Shown piece after piece: positions 25,660 to 37,831 of a DNA stretch of 64,000 nucleotides. Location: NCBI RefSeq assembly GCF_026626705.1, contig NZ_JAPNKC010000001.1:7706001-7770000 (forward strand), read 5' to 3'. Within the stretch, counting starts at the first letter, position 1. Each line of letters starts with the position of its first letter. This DNA is from Pyxidicoccus sp. MSG2. Its GTDB lineage: Bacteria > Myxococcota > Myxococcia > Myxococcales > Myxococcaceae. Below the pieces are notes generated by a model that saw only the letters and a program-made list of their open reading frames with translations, was not told the DNA's origin and made no database searches. The position numbers and the translations under genes are program-made.

Positions 25660-26418
25660 TCACCTGTCGGCGGGCAGGGTGATTCCGAAGTGCGTCGCGA
25701 GCGCCTTGTTCCAGGCGGCCGCGTCCGCGAGCGGCTCCTCGTGGCGCACGCCGTTGCGGGTGGTGAGGAGCCCGTCATCCTTGAGGGTGATGCGCCCGTC
25801 CGGAGTGACGCGAGTGCACACGCGGCGCTGCGTGAAGTGCGACTGGGGCGACGTCTGGGTGTAGTGGCTCATCTCCGCGAAGTCCCCGAGCTTGCGCGGC
25901 GTGAGGGAGACGGCGTACTCCGCCTCCCAGCCGCCCGTGGGAGACTCGCTCCAGACGACGAGCTCCCCTCCGGCCTCCGTGAGCCGGAAGCCGCGCCCGG
26001 CCTGCACCTGGACGCCCCGCTCGTCGAGGCGCAGCGGCTCCAGGAAGCAGTCCCCGAAGCCGACGTCGGCCAGCCAGCGGCCCGAGGCGTCCTCCACCAG
26101 GATGGCCACATGGGCGAAGTCGGGCCCGTAGGTGCTCGCGTCCGGCTGTGTGGCCACGCGCGCGGACAGCAGCGTCACGCCGTAGCCGAGCGTCCGCAGC
26201 AGGCGCGCGAAGAGGCCGTTGAGCTCGTAGCAGATGCCGCCCCGCCGCTGGACGACGACCTTGTCGAAGAAGGCCTCCTCGTCCAACTGAAAGAGCCGCT
26301 TCAGGTGGATGTCCAGGTTCTCGAAGGGGACGGTCTGGAGGTGGGCGTGGTGGAGCGCCGCGAGCGGCATGCCCGCGGTCGCCCCGAAGCGCTCCAGGTA
26401 ACTCTTGGCGTCGAACAT
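25660..26418 (-). CDS. nat: Arylamine N-acetyltransferase
   Basis: A protein of 252 residues from ATG 26418 (MFDAKSYLERFG, the usual family start). It has the complete catalytic triad pattern: Cys63 in RRGGICYELNGLF, His in DFAHVAILV and Asp in WLADVGFGD. It also has the conserved HHAHLQTVPFENLDIH segment. It transfers acetyl from acetyl-CoA to arylamines or hydrazines by a ping-pong mechanism; in bacteria the physiological role varies, from detoxification to secondary metabolism. Single gene, 139 nt downstream of the DUF642-like lipoprotein on the same strand. Confidence 0.95.
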   Translation of the reverse strand: MFDAKSYLERFGATAGMPLAALHHAHLQTVPFENLDIHLKRLFQLDEEAFFDKVVVQRRGGICYELNGLFARLLRTLGYGVTLLSARVATQPDASTYGPDFAHVAILVEDASGRWLADVGFGDCFLEPLRLDERGVQVQAGRGFRLTEAGGELVVWSESPTGGWEAEYAVSLTPRKLGDFAEMSHYTQTSPQSHFTQRRVCTRVTPDGRITLKDDGLLTTRNGVRHEEPLADAAAWNKALATHFGITLPADR

Positions 26419-26557
26419 GGCGCCTGTTCTATCGCGGTCGGGCCGGCGGAGCGATACGCCCTCCAACGGGAGCGCACCGCTCCACTCCATGAAACGGGGC
26501 CACACTGGCAGGTGGCCGCGCTCGGAGACGGGGACCGGGGCCTGGCCGAGAGCTGGC

Positions 26558-27136
26558 TCAGGGACCCGTGACGGAGACGCTGTCGAGCTGTGGCCCGCAC
26601 GACACGCCCGTCGACAGGCTCTCGAACTTCACCTCGGTGCTGGCGCTGGTGGCGTTGAACACGAAGTTGTTGGACACCCACCCCGCGGTGTTTATCCGGA
26701 AGTTGTACGAGATGCTGCCCGCGGAGACCTTGATGTACGTGCCCACGCAACCGGCCTGCGCCCAGCGCACCGTGTACCCGGTTCCCGGCACCGTGGTGAG
26801 CGTCTGGGAGACGCCGCCCGCGTCATACGCATTGAGGTCGATGGACGCCAGGCCGCTGTTGGAGGACCTGTAGCTCTTGGCCATCACGTCGATGCCCGAG
26901 CCCAGGACGGTCCACCCGGTGAGCTGGGTGCTGCCCGCGAAGACCGACACCCAGTTGCTGAAGCCGAGCGGCGAGGACTCGAAGCTGCCATTGGTGACGA
27001 GCTCGGTGAGTGGCTGCGTCGCCGTGCCGGTCGCCGGCTCCCGCGCGGTGTCCGCGTCCAGCTCCGGGCCGCACCCCGCCAGCGCGAGGCCCAGGCCCAG
27101 TCCCACGAGCGACTTCCCACAAGAAATGCCTTTCAT
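26558..27136 (-). CDS. DUF642-like (choice-of-anchor) surface lipoprotein
   Basis: A protein of 192 residues. ATG 27136 is preferred over an earlier start because GGGAGA lies 5 nt upstream and the lipoprotein signal follows directly (LGLALAGCGP). The mature domain starts LVTNGSFE and continues with GWTVLGSGIDV, ASIDLNAYDAGGVSQTL and TGYTVRW: the galactose-binding-like pattern of DUF642/choice-of-anchor C proteins. These are extracellular carbohydrate-binding or anchor domains; no catalytic residues are evident. It precedes the acetyltransferase and follows the RCC1 lipoprotein, all on the minus strand. Confidence 0.85.
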   Translation of the reverse strand: MKGISCGKSLVGLGLGLALAGCGPELDADTAREPATGTATQPLTELVTNGSFESSPLGFSNWVSVFAGSTQLTGWTVLGSGIDVMAKSYRSSNSGLASIDLNAYDAGGVSQTLTTVPGTGYTVRWAQAGCVGTYIKVSAGSISYNFRINTAGWVSNNFVFNATSASTEVKFESLSTGVSCGPQLDSVSVTGP

Positions 27137-27229
27137 GTTCTCTCCCTTTGGATTGTTGCTGCGTTTCACTTCAAAGACTTCACATGTCTTGCAAATACAT
27201 CCACCTGCCGGCGTCGCGGCCGTCGCGGA

Positions 27230-29596
27230 CTACGGACCCACGGGCGGCCCGAGCACCTGGATGTCACCCGCGGCGGAGGGCAGTTCGTCATCGCCCTGGT
27301 TGAGGGTGTTGGAGTAACCGAGCTGGCCGTGGTCGTTGCGGCCCCAGCACCGCGCCTTGCCGGTGCTCAGCAGCGCGCAGGTATGCGAGCCACCCGCCGT
27401 CACGTAGTACGCCGAGGCCCCACCCAGGTTCACGAGCTCGAAGTTCGGCGTGGGGAGCGTGCTGGGCTTGCCGTAGCCGAGCTGGCCATACCCGCCATAC
27501 CCCCAGCACTTCACGGCGCCGAAGCTCATCAGCGCGCAGGTGTGGTCCGCGCCGGCGGCGACCTGGAGTGCCGTGCCATACAGCTCCACGGTGCCGACCG
27601 ACGCGGGCGTCTCGGTGTCGCCCACGTTGGTGAAGTAGGGGTAGTAGGGCAGCGAGTAGTAGCCCGGATAGCCAAGCTGACCGTTCTGGTTGTAGCCCCA
27701 GCAGACCACCCGGCCGGTGCTCAGCAGGGCACAGGTGTGGGCCTTGCCCGCGCTGAGCTGGAGGACCGGCCCGCCCACGTCCACGTCTCCCGCGGTGGCG
27801 GGCGTCTCGTTGTCGCCAATCGCCGCGAAGTTCCCGTAGCCGAGCTGGCCGAGCTCGGCCTGGCCCCAGCAGCGCACCTTGCCCGTGGTGAGCAGCGCGC
27901 AGGTGTGGGACGCCCCCGCGGTGATGTCCTGCACGAGGCCCCCCACGTCCACGTCCCCCGCGCTCCAGACCCACTCGTTGTTACCCACGTCCTGGGTGTG
28001 GCCTTGGCCGAGCTGTCCGTACGTGTTGGCGCCCCAGCAGCGCACCTTGCCCGTGTTGAGGACCGCGCAGGTGTGCTCCGCGCCAGCGGCGAGCTTCACC
28101 GCGCGGCCACCCAGGCCCACGTAGCCCTCGCTTGCAACGGGCTCGCCGTCGCCGATGTTGGCGGTGTGGCCGTAGCCGAGCTGGCCGTGGGTGTTGCCGC
28201 CCCAGCAGCGCACGAAGCCGCCCTCGAGCAGGGCACAGGTGTGGTTGCTGCCCGTCACCACCTGGAGCGCGTTGCCGACGACGGCGACGTTGCCGGCGGT
28301 GTAGGGGTGCTCGTTGTCACCGATGTCCAGCGTGTGCTCGTAACCGAGCTGGCCCGAGGAGTTGAGGCCCCAGCACCGGACGTTGGCGTTGTCGAAGAGC
28401 ACGCACGTGTGGCTCTCTCCGGCGCGAATGGAGATGAGGCCGTTGAGGTTGCCCACGTCATAGGGGTTGTCCGGGAACTGGCCGGGCGTCAGCACGTACT
28501 TCAGCGTCGTCTGCCCGCCGTCCGCGTCCGTCACCTGGAGCACCAGCTCGCCCTGCAGCGCCGGCGAGTAGCCGGTCATCGTGGTGGGGTTGGTCTGGCC
28601 GGTGAAGGCGGGCGCGGGGTCGAACGTGCCGTTGGGGTTGAAGCTCCACGCATAGGCCAGCGTGGAGGCCGCGCCGTCATCCGCGACGGTCGCCTCCCAG
28701 AGGACGTCCCCGGTACCCACCCGCCGCGTGGCCTTGAGGGACTGGATGACCGGGTTGAAGAGCACGTGCACGTGCGTGTCGATGGCGTCGGCCGAGGGGT
28801 CCACCGGCAGCACCTTCGTCTTGAAGGTCGTCTTGATGGAGTGGCCGGCCGGGTTGGTGACGAGCACCTCATGGGTGAACTCGGTCTCCGTCGTCACCGG
28901 GGGCGGCACGTACTGGCTGACGAAGGTGCCAGTGGTGCCCAGCAGCTGGAGGGTGCCCTGCACCGGGTAGAAGGAGCCGCCGCCGGCCTCGGCGGTGATG
29001 ACGTAGCGGAGCTGTTCCCCCGTGCTGGCCTCCACCAGGAAGTCGATGTTGCCGCGCTTGCCCGGGGGGAACTCGGTGGGGATGGTGATTTTCTTGATGC
29101 GCGGCAGGGAGATGGTCTCCCCGTTGCTCACCGGCGCCAGCACGATGACCACGTCCTCGTTGTCGCCCGCGAGCGTCTTGTCCGTGCTGCCGGTGAAGAA
29201 CAGCTCCTCCTTGCCGCCCGTGGCGCGCGCCTGGAAGGTGAGGCCCTTGTTCCGAGGCAGGAAGGGCACGGTGCCCGACCACGTTCCTCCCGCCAGCGTG
29301 AGGTCCACCCCCTTGAAGAGCGGGGCGCTCGTCGCCGTCTCCAGCACGTCGATGCGGATGCGCGTCACGCTCGTGAAGGAGAAGTTGGCGAACGACGACA
29401 CGAGGCCGGCCCCGCCGGTGTCACCCCCCGACGCCGACTCGTCGACGGCGATGGAGAACACCGCGGTGCTCGTCTCTTCGGCTGGGGCGGACTCGGAAGG
29501 CTTGCAGCCCTCGAGGCCCGCCAGCGCGCTCATCAGGAGGAGGGTCAGCAGTGCCCCGAGGCGGCTCCCTCGGAATGGAAGGCTCTTTCGATGCAT
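27230..29596 (-). CDS. RCC1-repeat beta-propeller lipoprotein
   Basis: A protein of 788 residues with AGGAGA 8 nt before ATG 29596. Lipoprotein signal LAGLEGC (Cys31). Residues about 40-390 contain Ig-like and other beta regions (VEASTGEQLRYVITAEAGGG; AYAWSFNPNGTFDPAP). Residues about 400-770 are seven RCC1 units, each with SHTCALL, VRCWG and GQLGYG motifs, expected to close a seven-bladed propeller. Bacterial RCC1 lipoproteins are common in myxobacteria; their ligands are unknown. It is divergent from the FG-GAP kinase gene, itself a predicted propeller, across 274 nt. Confidence 0.92.
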   Translation of the reverse strand: MHRKSLPFRGSRLGALLTLLLMSALAGLEGCKPSESAPAEETSTAVFSIAVDESASGGDTGGAGLVSSFANFSFTSVTRIRIDVLETATSAPLFKGVDLTLAGGTWSGTVPFLPRNKGLTFQARATGGKEELFFTGSTDKTLAGDNEDVVIVLAPVSNGETISLPRIKKITIPTEFPPGKRGNIDFLVEASTGEQLRYVITAEAGGGSFYPVQGTLQLLGTTGTFVSQYVPPPVTTETEFTHEVLVTNPAGHSIKTTFKTKVLPVDPSADAIDTHVHVLFNPVIQSLKATRRVGTGDVLWEATVADDGAASTLAYAWSFNPNGTFDPAPAFTGQTNPTTMTGYSPALQGELVLQVTDADGGQTTLKYVLTPGQFPDNPYDVGNLNGLISIRAGESHTCVLFDNANVRCWGLNSSGQLGYEHTLDIGDNEHPYTAGNVAVVGNALQVVTGSNHTCALLEGGFVRCWGGNTHGQLGYGHTANIGDGEPVASEGYVGLGGRAVKLAAGAEHTCAVLNTGKVRCWGANTYGQLGQGHTQDVGNNEWVWSAGDVDVGGLVQDITAGASHTCALLTTGKVRCWGQAELGQLGYGNFAAIGDNETPATAGDVDVGGPVLQLSAGKAHTCALLSTGRVVCWGYNQNGQLGYPGYYSLPYYPYFTNVGDTETPASVGTVELYGTALQVAAGADHTCALMSFGAVKCWGYGGYGQLGYGKPSTLPTPNFELVNLGGASAYYVTAGGSHTCALLSTGKARCWGRNDHGQLGYSNTLNQGDDELPSAAGDIQVLGPPVGP

Positions 29597-29870
29597 ACAC
29601 GTCTCCTGTCGCGGCGCATCACGGGAGCGATGCGCCGGTCGGCGGCTGCGGTGGTGGATGGGTGCTCTTCGCGGTGGGCCCGCCGGCCCCCTCGCGATGG
29701 CCTTGGAGCAAACGACATTCCAGGCGCCACGCTTCCGGCCGTGTCTGTAAAAACACGCGGTTGCGGACTTGAGAGGGAATGGAGTCAGCTCTTTCTGACT
29801 GCGTGACGTTCCTCGTCACTCCGCGATGCTCTCCACAGGGGCCCCGCACGACGCGTAGATTCCCGGTCCG
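29597..29870. promoter_or_regulatory. Divergent promoter region of RCC1 lipoprotein and FG-GAP kinase
   Basis: No gene seen. It contains two short dyads: AGTCAG-6 nt-CTGACT (29783-29800... spacer CTCTTT) and GTGACG-5 nt-CGTCAC (29803-29819), adjacent to each other about 50-90 nt before the kinase start. They are candidate operator sites only. Confidence 0.4.
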
Positions 29871-32800
29871 ATGTTTCAATCCAAGCCTTCGCGCCCACCG
29901 GCCTGGTGCGTGTTGCTCCTGCTGGTGCTGGCCGCCGGGTGCGACAGCGCGAGCGGCGAGCGCCCTGCCACGGCTGCGACAGCCGGCACCGTTCGCTTCT
30001 ACCGGGAGCTCACCCTCGACGAGGTGGGAGGGAACGTGCCGGCCATGCACGTGGACCCGGGAGGAGGGCTCTGGGTGGCGGTGTCGGGAGATGCGACGAC
30101 CGCCGGACGCTCGCGCCTCTACCACCGCCCGCCGGGTGGCTCCTGGCGCACGGCCTACGAGGGCCCCTTCGCCACCGAGCTGTCGCTGTCCTCATGGCGC
30201 GCGGGGGAGGTGTACTTCGGCTTCAACCACACCCTGAATGGCTTCGAGCCCAACCTGCTGCGGGTGACGGCCGGGGGCAGTGAGTCTTTGCCCACCCCAC
30301 GTGAGCGCCTGGATGACAGCGAATACCTCCAGGTGGGCAGCTATGCCCTGCTGCCGGACGGCGACGGCTGGGCTTGTGGACAGCGCGCCCGCCTGTGGCG
30401 CTTCAGGAATGGGGCGTGGGTGCCCCAGCCGTCCTTCGCCGAGTGGACACCGGAGGCCGGGGCCAACACCTACTTTTGCGGCCAGGTGCGCTTCGACACC
30501 CGGGGCCAGGGGTGGGTGGTGGAGTACGGCGGGGGCAGGCTCTGGCGAGGGACGGGCGGGCGCTGGGAGCTCCTCCCGCCGCTGGACGGCAACCAGGCCC
30601 TCTACTTCCACGCCAGCGGACTGGCCTCCCGCGAGGGCCGCCTCTACCGCTTCGAGGAGGACCGCTGGCAGCCCATCCAGGGGCCGTTCGTCCTGGGCGA
30701 CATCGTGTTGGACGAGGACGGCCGGTGGGGTGCGAGCAGGGGCACCGTCTTCCGCATCGAGCGGGAGCGGTGGGTTCCGGTGGCCAGCGGACAGCGCTTC
30801 GAGTCCCGCGCGATAGCCGAGTCCGATGGCTCCGTCTGGGTGCTGGCCCACGATGGCGTCTACCGCTCCACGGTCCGGCAGGTGCCCACCTTCGCGGAGA
30901 CGCCTCCCGGCACGCTGCCCAGGGGCCTGCTGCACCTCGAGGCCGCGGACTTCGACGGGGATGGGGACGAGGACCTGCTCGCGCTCACCCCCGAGGGCGG
31001 CGAGGGCACGGGCCTCGCCTCGATGGTGGCCTTCCGCAACGGAGGCGACGGCCGCTTCGTCCCGCTCGACAGCGAGCTGCCCCGGGCGGTTCAACTGTGG
31101 AACGGCCGCTTCGCCCTGGGGGACATCGATGGTGACGGGGACCTGGACCTGGTGGCGGCCACCCGGGCGGGCACGGTGGAGGTGTGGCGCTTCTCCGCCG
31201 GGCGCTTCGAGCGCACGCGGGTGCTTCCCCTGAACACCCTCAGCGTGGCGCTCGTGGACATGGAGGGGGATGGAGACCTGGACCTGCACGTGGCCCAGGA
31301 GCGGTACTCCTTCTACGTCAACGATGGGGCGGGCCAGTTCACCCTCGGGCCCGAGGCGCCCACGCCGCCCGGGACGGACCACGTGCTGTGGGATGACGCC
31401 GACGGGGATGGGGATGCGGATGGCTTCGCCCTGCGCTGGAGGGACCCTCCGCTGCTGATGCGCCAGGACGCGCCGGGACGCTTCCAGGTGCTCCCCCTGC
31501 CGCTCGTCGCGGAGGGAGGCGCGTGGACGGACCTGGACCGGGACGGAAGGCCGGAGGCCTCCGCCCAGCGCCTGCACAACCCCGAGCGGGCCTTCCCCTT
31601 CGTCACCTGCGCGCCCACGGCCAGCGGTGGCTGCGAGCCCTGGCCGCACCCCGCGGCCCCCGCGGGGCTGGTGGTGGACCTCGACGTGGACGGCCACCCC
31701 GACGTCATCCAGGCGGAGCTGCGCGTGGGCGCCCGGATGACGCAGGGCGGAGAGGTGTATCTCGGAGGCGAGCAGGGCTTCGAGCGCATCACCGACATCA
31801 CGGGCCCGCTGTCCCAGCCCGCGGTGTTCGACGCCAATGGGGACGGGGCACCCGATGTGTACACCCCGGAGCGAGGCCTGCTGCTGGCCACCGCGAACGC
31901 GGGCCGCGCCGTGCGGGTGGACGTGAGCGCCAGCCGCAGCGACAGTCGAGCCGAGGGCGCCTGGGTGCTGCTCCGCGCGGAGCCGGACGGCCCACCGGTG
32001 GCCACGGCCCGCGCGCGCGGCGGAAGGGCGCTGGTCGGACTTCCGGACCCCTCGGCGCGCTACACCCTGGAGGTGCGCTTCCCCACGGGAGAGCAGCGCA
32101 CCTTCACGGGAGTGGAGGCGGGCAGCACGGTGCGGGTGCGAGACGTGGAGGGGCCCGCGCGTGCGGGACGTCTCGCCGTGCTGTGGGTGTCCAACTCGGT
32201 GCGCCTCGTCAACGTGACTCGCGAGGGCCTCGCCCTGCTGCTCGGACTTGTCGCGCTGGGGTGGCTGGGCAGGAGGCTGCTGCCCGGCCAGCAGCGGGTG
32301 ATGCTGCCCGCCTTCGCCCTGGGTTTCCTCCTGCTGCTCGGGCCGCTGGTGCGCTGGGGGGCTCCGGGCGTCCTGCTGCTCGGGCCCGGTGCGGTGTTGC
32401 CGGCCCTGGGCACGGGACTGCTCCGCGCCTGGAACCAGCGGCGCCGCGCGCGCCGGTATGCCGGGCCCTACGTCCTGCTGGAGCGGCTGGGTGCGGGCGC
32501 CGCGGCCACCGTCTGGCGAGCCCGGGGGCCTCACGGTGTCGCGGCCCTCAAGCTGTTCGACGCCGAGGCCATGAGCTACCCCGAGGTGAGAGACCGCTTC
32601 TTCCGCGAGGCGCGCGCCGGCATGCAGATGGCCCATCCGAATCTGGTGCACATCCTGGAGGCCGGCACCCTTGAGGACGGCCGGGGCTTTCTCGCCATGC
32701 GGCTCGTGGACGGCCCGTCCCTGCGCGCGCACCTCGCGGCGCGTGGCGTGCTCGCGGCGAACGAGGTGCGCACCCTCGCGCACGACGTGGCCTCCGCGCT

Positions 32801-33241
32801 CGCCGCCCTGCACGGCGCGGGCGTCGTGCACCGCGACGTGAAACCCGAGAACATCCTCCTGGGTTCCCAGGGGGCGGTGCTCACGGACCTCGGCCTGGTG
32901 CGCAGCATCGTCTTCAAGACCGTCACGCGCCATGGGGCCGCGGTGGGGACGCTCGCGTACATGAGTCCCGAGCAGTGCGTGGGCCGGCCGGTGGACGGGC
33001 GCAGTGACTTGTGGAGCCTCGGCGTGGTGCTCTACGAGCTGCTGTCCGGCCACCGGCCCTTCCTCGGTACCCACGAGCTGGAGCTCGTCTACCGCATCCA
33101 CAACACCTCCCCCGCGCCCCTGCCTCCCAGCGTGCCGGAGGACCTGCGCGCCCTCATCGACCGCTGCCTGTCGCGAGACGTGGAGGAGCGCTTCCAGCGC
33201 GCCGAGGAGCTGCTCGGGGCGCTGAACCGGAAGGAGGCGGC

Positions 33242-33245
<4 letters not shown>
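29871..33245 (+). CDS. Transmembrane Ser/Thr protein kinase with FG-GAP (VCBS) ectodomain
   Basis: A protein of 1124 residues. An N-terminal signal peptide with possible lipobox (LAAGC) is followed by a beta-propeller-like region and then about seven Ca-binding FG-GAP loops from residue 359 to 663 ([32 protein letters not shown] and others). Three hydrophobic segments lie at about 786-852. The kinase domain is C-terminal (863-1120): Gly loop [13 protein letters not shown], Lys in [18 protein letters not shown] near 986, a DLG instead of DFG near 1005, and YMSPEQ. The layout is inverted relative to most bacterial Ser/Thr kinases, which place the kinase first. Its TGA overlaps the ATG of the sigma54 activator. 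Confidence 0.93.
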
Positions 33246-34927
<1,682 letters not shown>

Positions 34928-34966
34928 AGCCCTTCTCACGCCGTCAGTGGAGCAGCCCGGGCAAGA

Positions 34967-34996
34967 CGCCGGGGCGTGCTCCCCGGTGCCTCGTTT
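34967..34996 (+). terminator. Terminator of the kinase/sigma54-activator operon
   Basis: 8-bp stem (CGCCGGGG / CCCCGGTG with one G-U pair), 6-nt loop, then CCTCGTTTT. It lies 40 nt after the activator stop and before the convergent lipoprotein. Confidence 0.65.
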
Positions 34997-35025
34997 TCAG
35001 CTGAGCGGCTCCGTCACCGGGTCAA

Positions 35026-35262
35026 CTAGATACAGTTGGCGTAGCACTCGTTGAAGCACGTGGGGTTGGTGGTGCCGCACTGCAGCCGACAGTACCTGTT
35101 GCAGATGCAGGCGTCGGTGTCACACGCCTGGGCGCTCACGTTTGAATCGGCCGTCGGCTGCTCGCTCAAGGGCGCCTGTGACTCTTCGGACACGGGTCCG
35201 CCGCAGCCAACCATCAGCCCGAGGACCGCCACGGCCGCCAGCCAGGTTCCAGCTCGCTTCAT
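35026..35262 (-). CDS. Cys-rich mini-lipoprotein
   Basis: A protein of 78 residues from ATG 35262 (AAGGG about 8 nt upstream; an in-frame ATG three codons earlier is less well placed). Lipobox LMVGC with Cys20, a Ser/Glu/Pro linker, then a tail with eight Cys in about 32 residues (ACDTDACICNRYCRLQC, then TCFNECYANC). The tight CxxxC and CxC spacing suggests a knotted disulfide domain. No family recognised. Confidence 0.8.
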   Translation of the reverse strand: MKRAGTWLAAVAVLGLMVGCGGPVSEESQAPLSEQPTADSNVSAQACDTDACICNRYCRLQCGTTNPTCFNECYANCI

Positions 35263-35470
35263 GCTCCCCATCCCTTTTGAGTTGCGCGGAAGTGCGCGGC
35301 GAGGATTCTAGCTGGCACCGGGCCATCCAAGGATAGACATACATCTGGCGAAATCGGCTCCGTCCAGTGGGGCTGATTTTTGAGCGCCCTGACGGCATGG
35401 GCCGCGGAGGGGTCCGCATGACTCATCATCTTGTGACGCCGTGTCGGTCCAACTGGTAGAGCACTCATGC

Positions 35471-36010
35471 ATGCGAATCGCGGTATCCGGTACTCATCGC
35501 ACGGGGAAGTCCACCCTCATTGGCGAGTTGTCCGACCTGCTCCCCACCTATGTGACGGTGGATGAGCCGTACCACCAGCTGGAAGAAGAGGGCTACGCGT
35601 TCGCGGAGACCCCATCGGTCGAGGACTTCGAAGAGCAGCTCGCACGCTCCATCGCCAACCTGGACGAGGGCTCTCGCGACGTGCTGTTCGACCGATGTCC
35701 GGTGGACTTCATCGGATACCTGTTGGCCCACGAGGACCGTGACGCGTTCGACCTTGACGCGTGGCTCCCGCGCGTACGCACAGCCCTCCGGAAGCTCGAT
35801 CTGATCGTCCTGGTCGGGATTGAGCGGCCGGACCGGATTGCGCGCTCCGCCTCGGACGACGATGAGCTGCGCCTGGCTGTCGACGAGAAGCTGAAGGAGC
35901 TCCTCCTCGATGATTCCTACGCCTTCGAAGTGGAGGTGCTCGAGGTCGAAGGCGCGACGAGAGCGCGTGCGAAGCAGGTGCTCGAGCACCTTTCTGACGC
36001 ATCGCGATAA
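35471..36010 (+). CDS. P-loop AAA/NadR-like ATP-binding kinase family protein
   Basis: A protein of 179 residues from ATG 35471. Walker A lies at the very N-terminus (SGTHRTGKST, residues 6-15), a substrate-side DEPYHQLEEEG, and a nucleoside-kinase-like DR in LFDRCPVDFIGYLL. A LIVLVGIE strand follows. This resembles the AAA_28/NadR-kinase group of small P-loop ATPases, many of which phosphorylate nucleosides or cofactors; the substrate is unknown. The ATG is preceded by no strong ribosome site. It is convergent with the metallophosphoesterase, with a hairpin in the 29-nt gap. Confidence 0.8.
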   Translation: MRIAVSGTHRTGKSTLIGELSDLLPTYVTVDEPYHQLEEEGYAFAETPSVEDFEEQLARSIANLDEGSRDVLFDRCPVDFIGYLLAHEDRDAFDLDAWLPRVRTALRKLDLIVLVGIERPDRIARSASDDDELRLAVDEKLKELLLDDSYAFEVEVLEVEGATRARAKQVLEHLSDASR

Positions 36011-36016
36011 CGCAAA

Positions 36017-36035
36017 GCTCACGTTTCGAGTGAGC
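36017..36035. terminator. Hairpin in 29-nt convergent gap
   Basis: 6-bp perfect stem GCTCAC/GTGAGC with a 7-nt loop between the P-loop protein and the metallophosphoesterase, both of which end here. Probably bidirectional. Confidence 0.5.
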
Positions 36036-36039
36036 GTCG

Positions 36040-37683
36040 TCAGTGCGGGGAAGACACGTCCGGCTGCGAGTCGGAGGCGGGCAGGGCGGGAAGTGGCCGC
36101 GTCGATTCGCGCTGCCCTTGGGTGAGGAGGTGCAGCTTCAACTGGCGCCGGACCCGGCGCTCCCGCTTGAGGAAGAGCTTGTAGAGGTACTCGGAGCCCA
36201 CGGCGAGCCGCTCCGTCAGGGGAAGTTCCCGCACTTCGTGCAGCAGGTTCGCGGACAGCTCGGCACGCCGCCGGAGGATGGCGTTGCCACAGGCGGCGGC
36301 CGCCGCACGCCAGGGGCCCTCCGGCCGGTCCACCAGGGCGCGCACGTGCGCCATCAGCGGGCCCGCGGCGGCTTCGTCTCCGGCGCGCAACACCATCACC
36401 GGCGTGCGGTGGGGCTCTGTCGTCTGGGCACAGAGCTGGACCAGCGCAGTGTCGAGCGAGTCATCGACGAGCAGCATGGCGCCTCCGGTGGCCGGACGCG
36501 CTTCGGGTGTGTCCACCACCCAGCCGCCGGTGTTGTACACGCGCACGAGTGAACCGAGGTCTGGCACCGCCACCTCCTGCGCCAGCGGGTGGTGGGTGTG
36601 TCCGTAGATGAAGATCTGCTCGGTGGGAAAGGGATGATTGCGGGCGCTCAGCTCCCGAGCCACGTCCGTCGCGAGCGGCCCTTTCAGGTAGTTGATGACG
36701 CCCTCGTCCACCTGTTCCCGGGAATCGAGCGACTGGCGCACGTCGTTCTCCTCGATGAGGTCCAGGGCCCGCAGGAGAAAGGGCAACAGCAGGCGCTGGC
36801 GCAGGCGGCGGCCAAACTTCCGGCCCTTCAGCGAGACCAGCGCTCCGGCCAGGCGACTGGCGAGCAGGACCTTTCCCGGGTCCGTCTTGAGCATGTCGTA
36901 GCTACGTCGCACCCCCGCGCCAATCTGGCCCTCGCGGCCGAGGCTGGACCAGAGGAAGTCGATCCACGCGGCGTTGTCCGTCTCCAGTTGGGCAATCGTC
37001 GGCGCCTCCCCCGTCTCGCCGTAGATGGCCCGGGCCAGGGGCGTCATCAGCAGATAGACGTCATCGGCGAAGTGGCCGTGGTGGGCGAGCAGCATCCGTT
37101 GTTGCCGGATGAGCCCCAGGTTCGGGTAGCCCAATACCACCCGCAAGTCGGGGTGGGAGGAATGGCGGTGGCGCAGCATGCGCGTGAGCAGCGCGTTCTC
37201 GGTGGGCTGCTGCTCGGGGCGTGTGCCGGGAGCGGGGTGGAGCTCCGCGAAGATGAGGGTCGTCGGGGCAGAGGCTTCGAGCGGGTCATCCGGCGAGATG
37301 CTCACCATCCGCTCGGCGACGAGCTCGTCACGCGTCGCCGTCCATAGCTCGTGGTCGTGGTTGCCGGGGATGAAGACGATGGTGGGGGAGAAGAGCGCCT
37401 CACCGCCGGTTGGAAAGAGCCGGTCGATGAACTGGTCGAACCCGTCGAGCGCGACGTGGGTGGGCGCGAGTGCGAGCTCGAAGATGTCGCCGACCAGGAC
37501 GAGTTGGGGCTTGATGCCAGGAGGGTTGGCCCGCGCGACATCCCGCAAGCACGCCACCAGGCCGTCCAGCGCGTCGTTGGCCATGAGCGGCCGCGTCGCG
37601 CCATTGTGGGTCGGGTCGCTCAGCAGACTGTTGCGCTCCCCGAAGTGCAGGTCCGACAGGAAGACGTAGTGGATGGCGGCCAT
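36040..37683 (-). CDS. Calcineurin-type metallophosphoesterase
   Basis: A protein of 547 residues from ATG 37683 (GGGGGAA upstream; an in-frame ATG ten codons earlier lacks one). All metal-binding motifs are present in order: SDLHFGE (D-x-H), VGDIFELAL (GD), PGNHDHELW (GNHD), a mid-domain AHHGHF, and GHTHHPLAQE (GHxH) near residue 360. After the phosphoesterase core there are about 150 residues ending in a basic tail. The closest broad group is UDP-2,3-diacylglucosamine hydrolase-like and nucleotidase-like phosphoesterases, but the protein is longer than LpxH (about 240), so the substrate remains open. Confidence 0.9.
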   Translation of the reverse strand: MAAIHYVFLSDLHFGERNSLLSDPTHNGATRPLMANDALDGLVACLRDVARANPPGIKPQLVLVGDIFELALAPTHVALDGFDQFIDRLFPTGGEALFSPTIVFIPGNHDHELWTATRDELVAERMVSISPDDPLEASAPTTLIFAELHPAPGTRPEQQPTENALLTRMLRHRHSSHPDLRVVLGYPNLGLIRQQRMLLAHHGHFADDVYLLMTPLARAIYGETGEAPTIAQLETDNAAWIDFLWSSLGREGQIGAGVRRSYDMLKTDPGKVLLASRLAGALVSLKGRKFGRRLRQRLLLPFLLRALDLIEENDVRQSLDSREQVDEGVINYLKGPLATDVARELSARNHPFPTEQIFIYGHTHHPLAQEVAVPDLGSLVRVYNTGGWVVDTPEARPATGGAMLLVDDSLDTALVQLCAQTTEPHRTPVMVLRAGDEAAAGPLMAHVRALVDRPEGPWRAAAAACGNAILRRRAELSANLLHEVRELPLTERLAVGSEYLYKLFLKRERRVRRQLKLHLLTQGQRESTRPLPALPASDSQPDVSSPH

Positions 37684-37831
37684 GTGTTCCCCCGAGGGGG
37701 ACGAAATAGCCATCCGCTCGTGCTCCGAACAACCCGACCGGACGGGCGATGGCGCATCCGCCCCGCTCCGACGCCAGCCTCGGGAGTGTCCTCCCGTGGA
37801 ACCTGGAGGCGCCCGCCGATGGCCCGGTTGC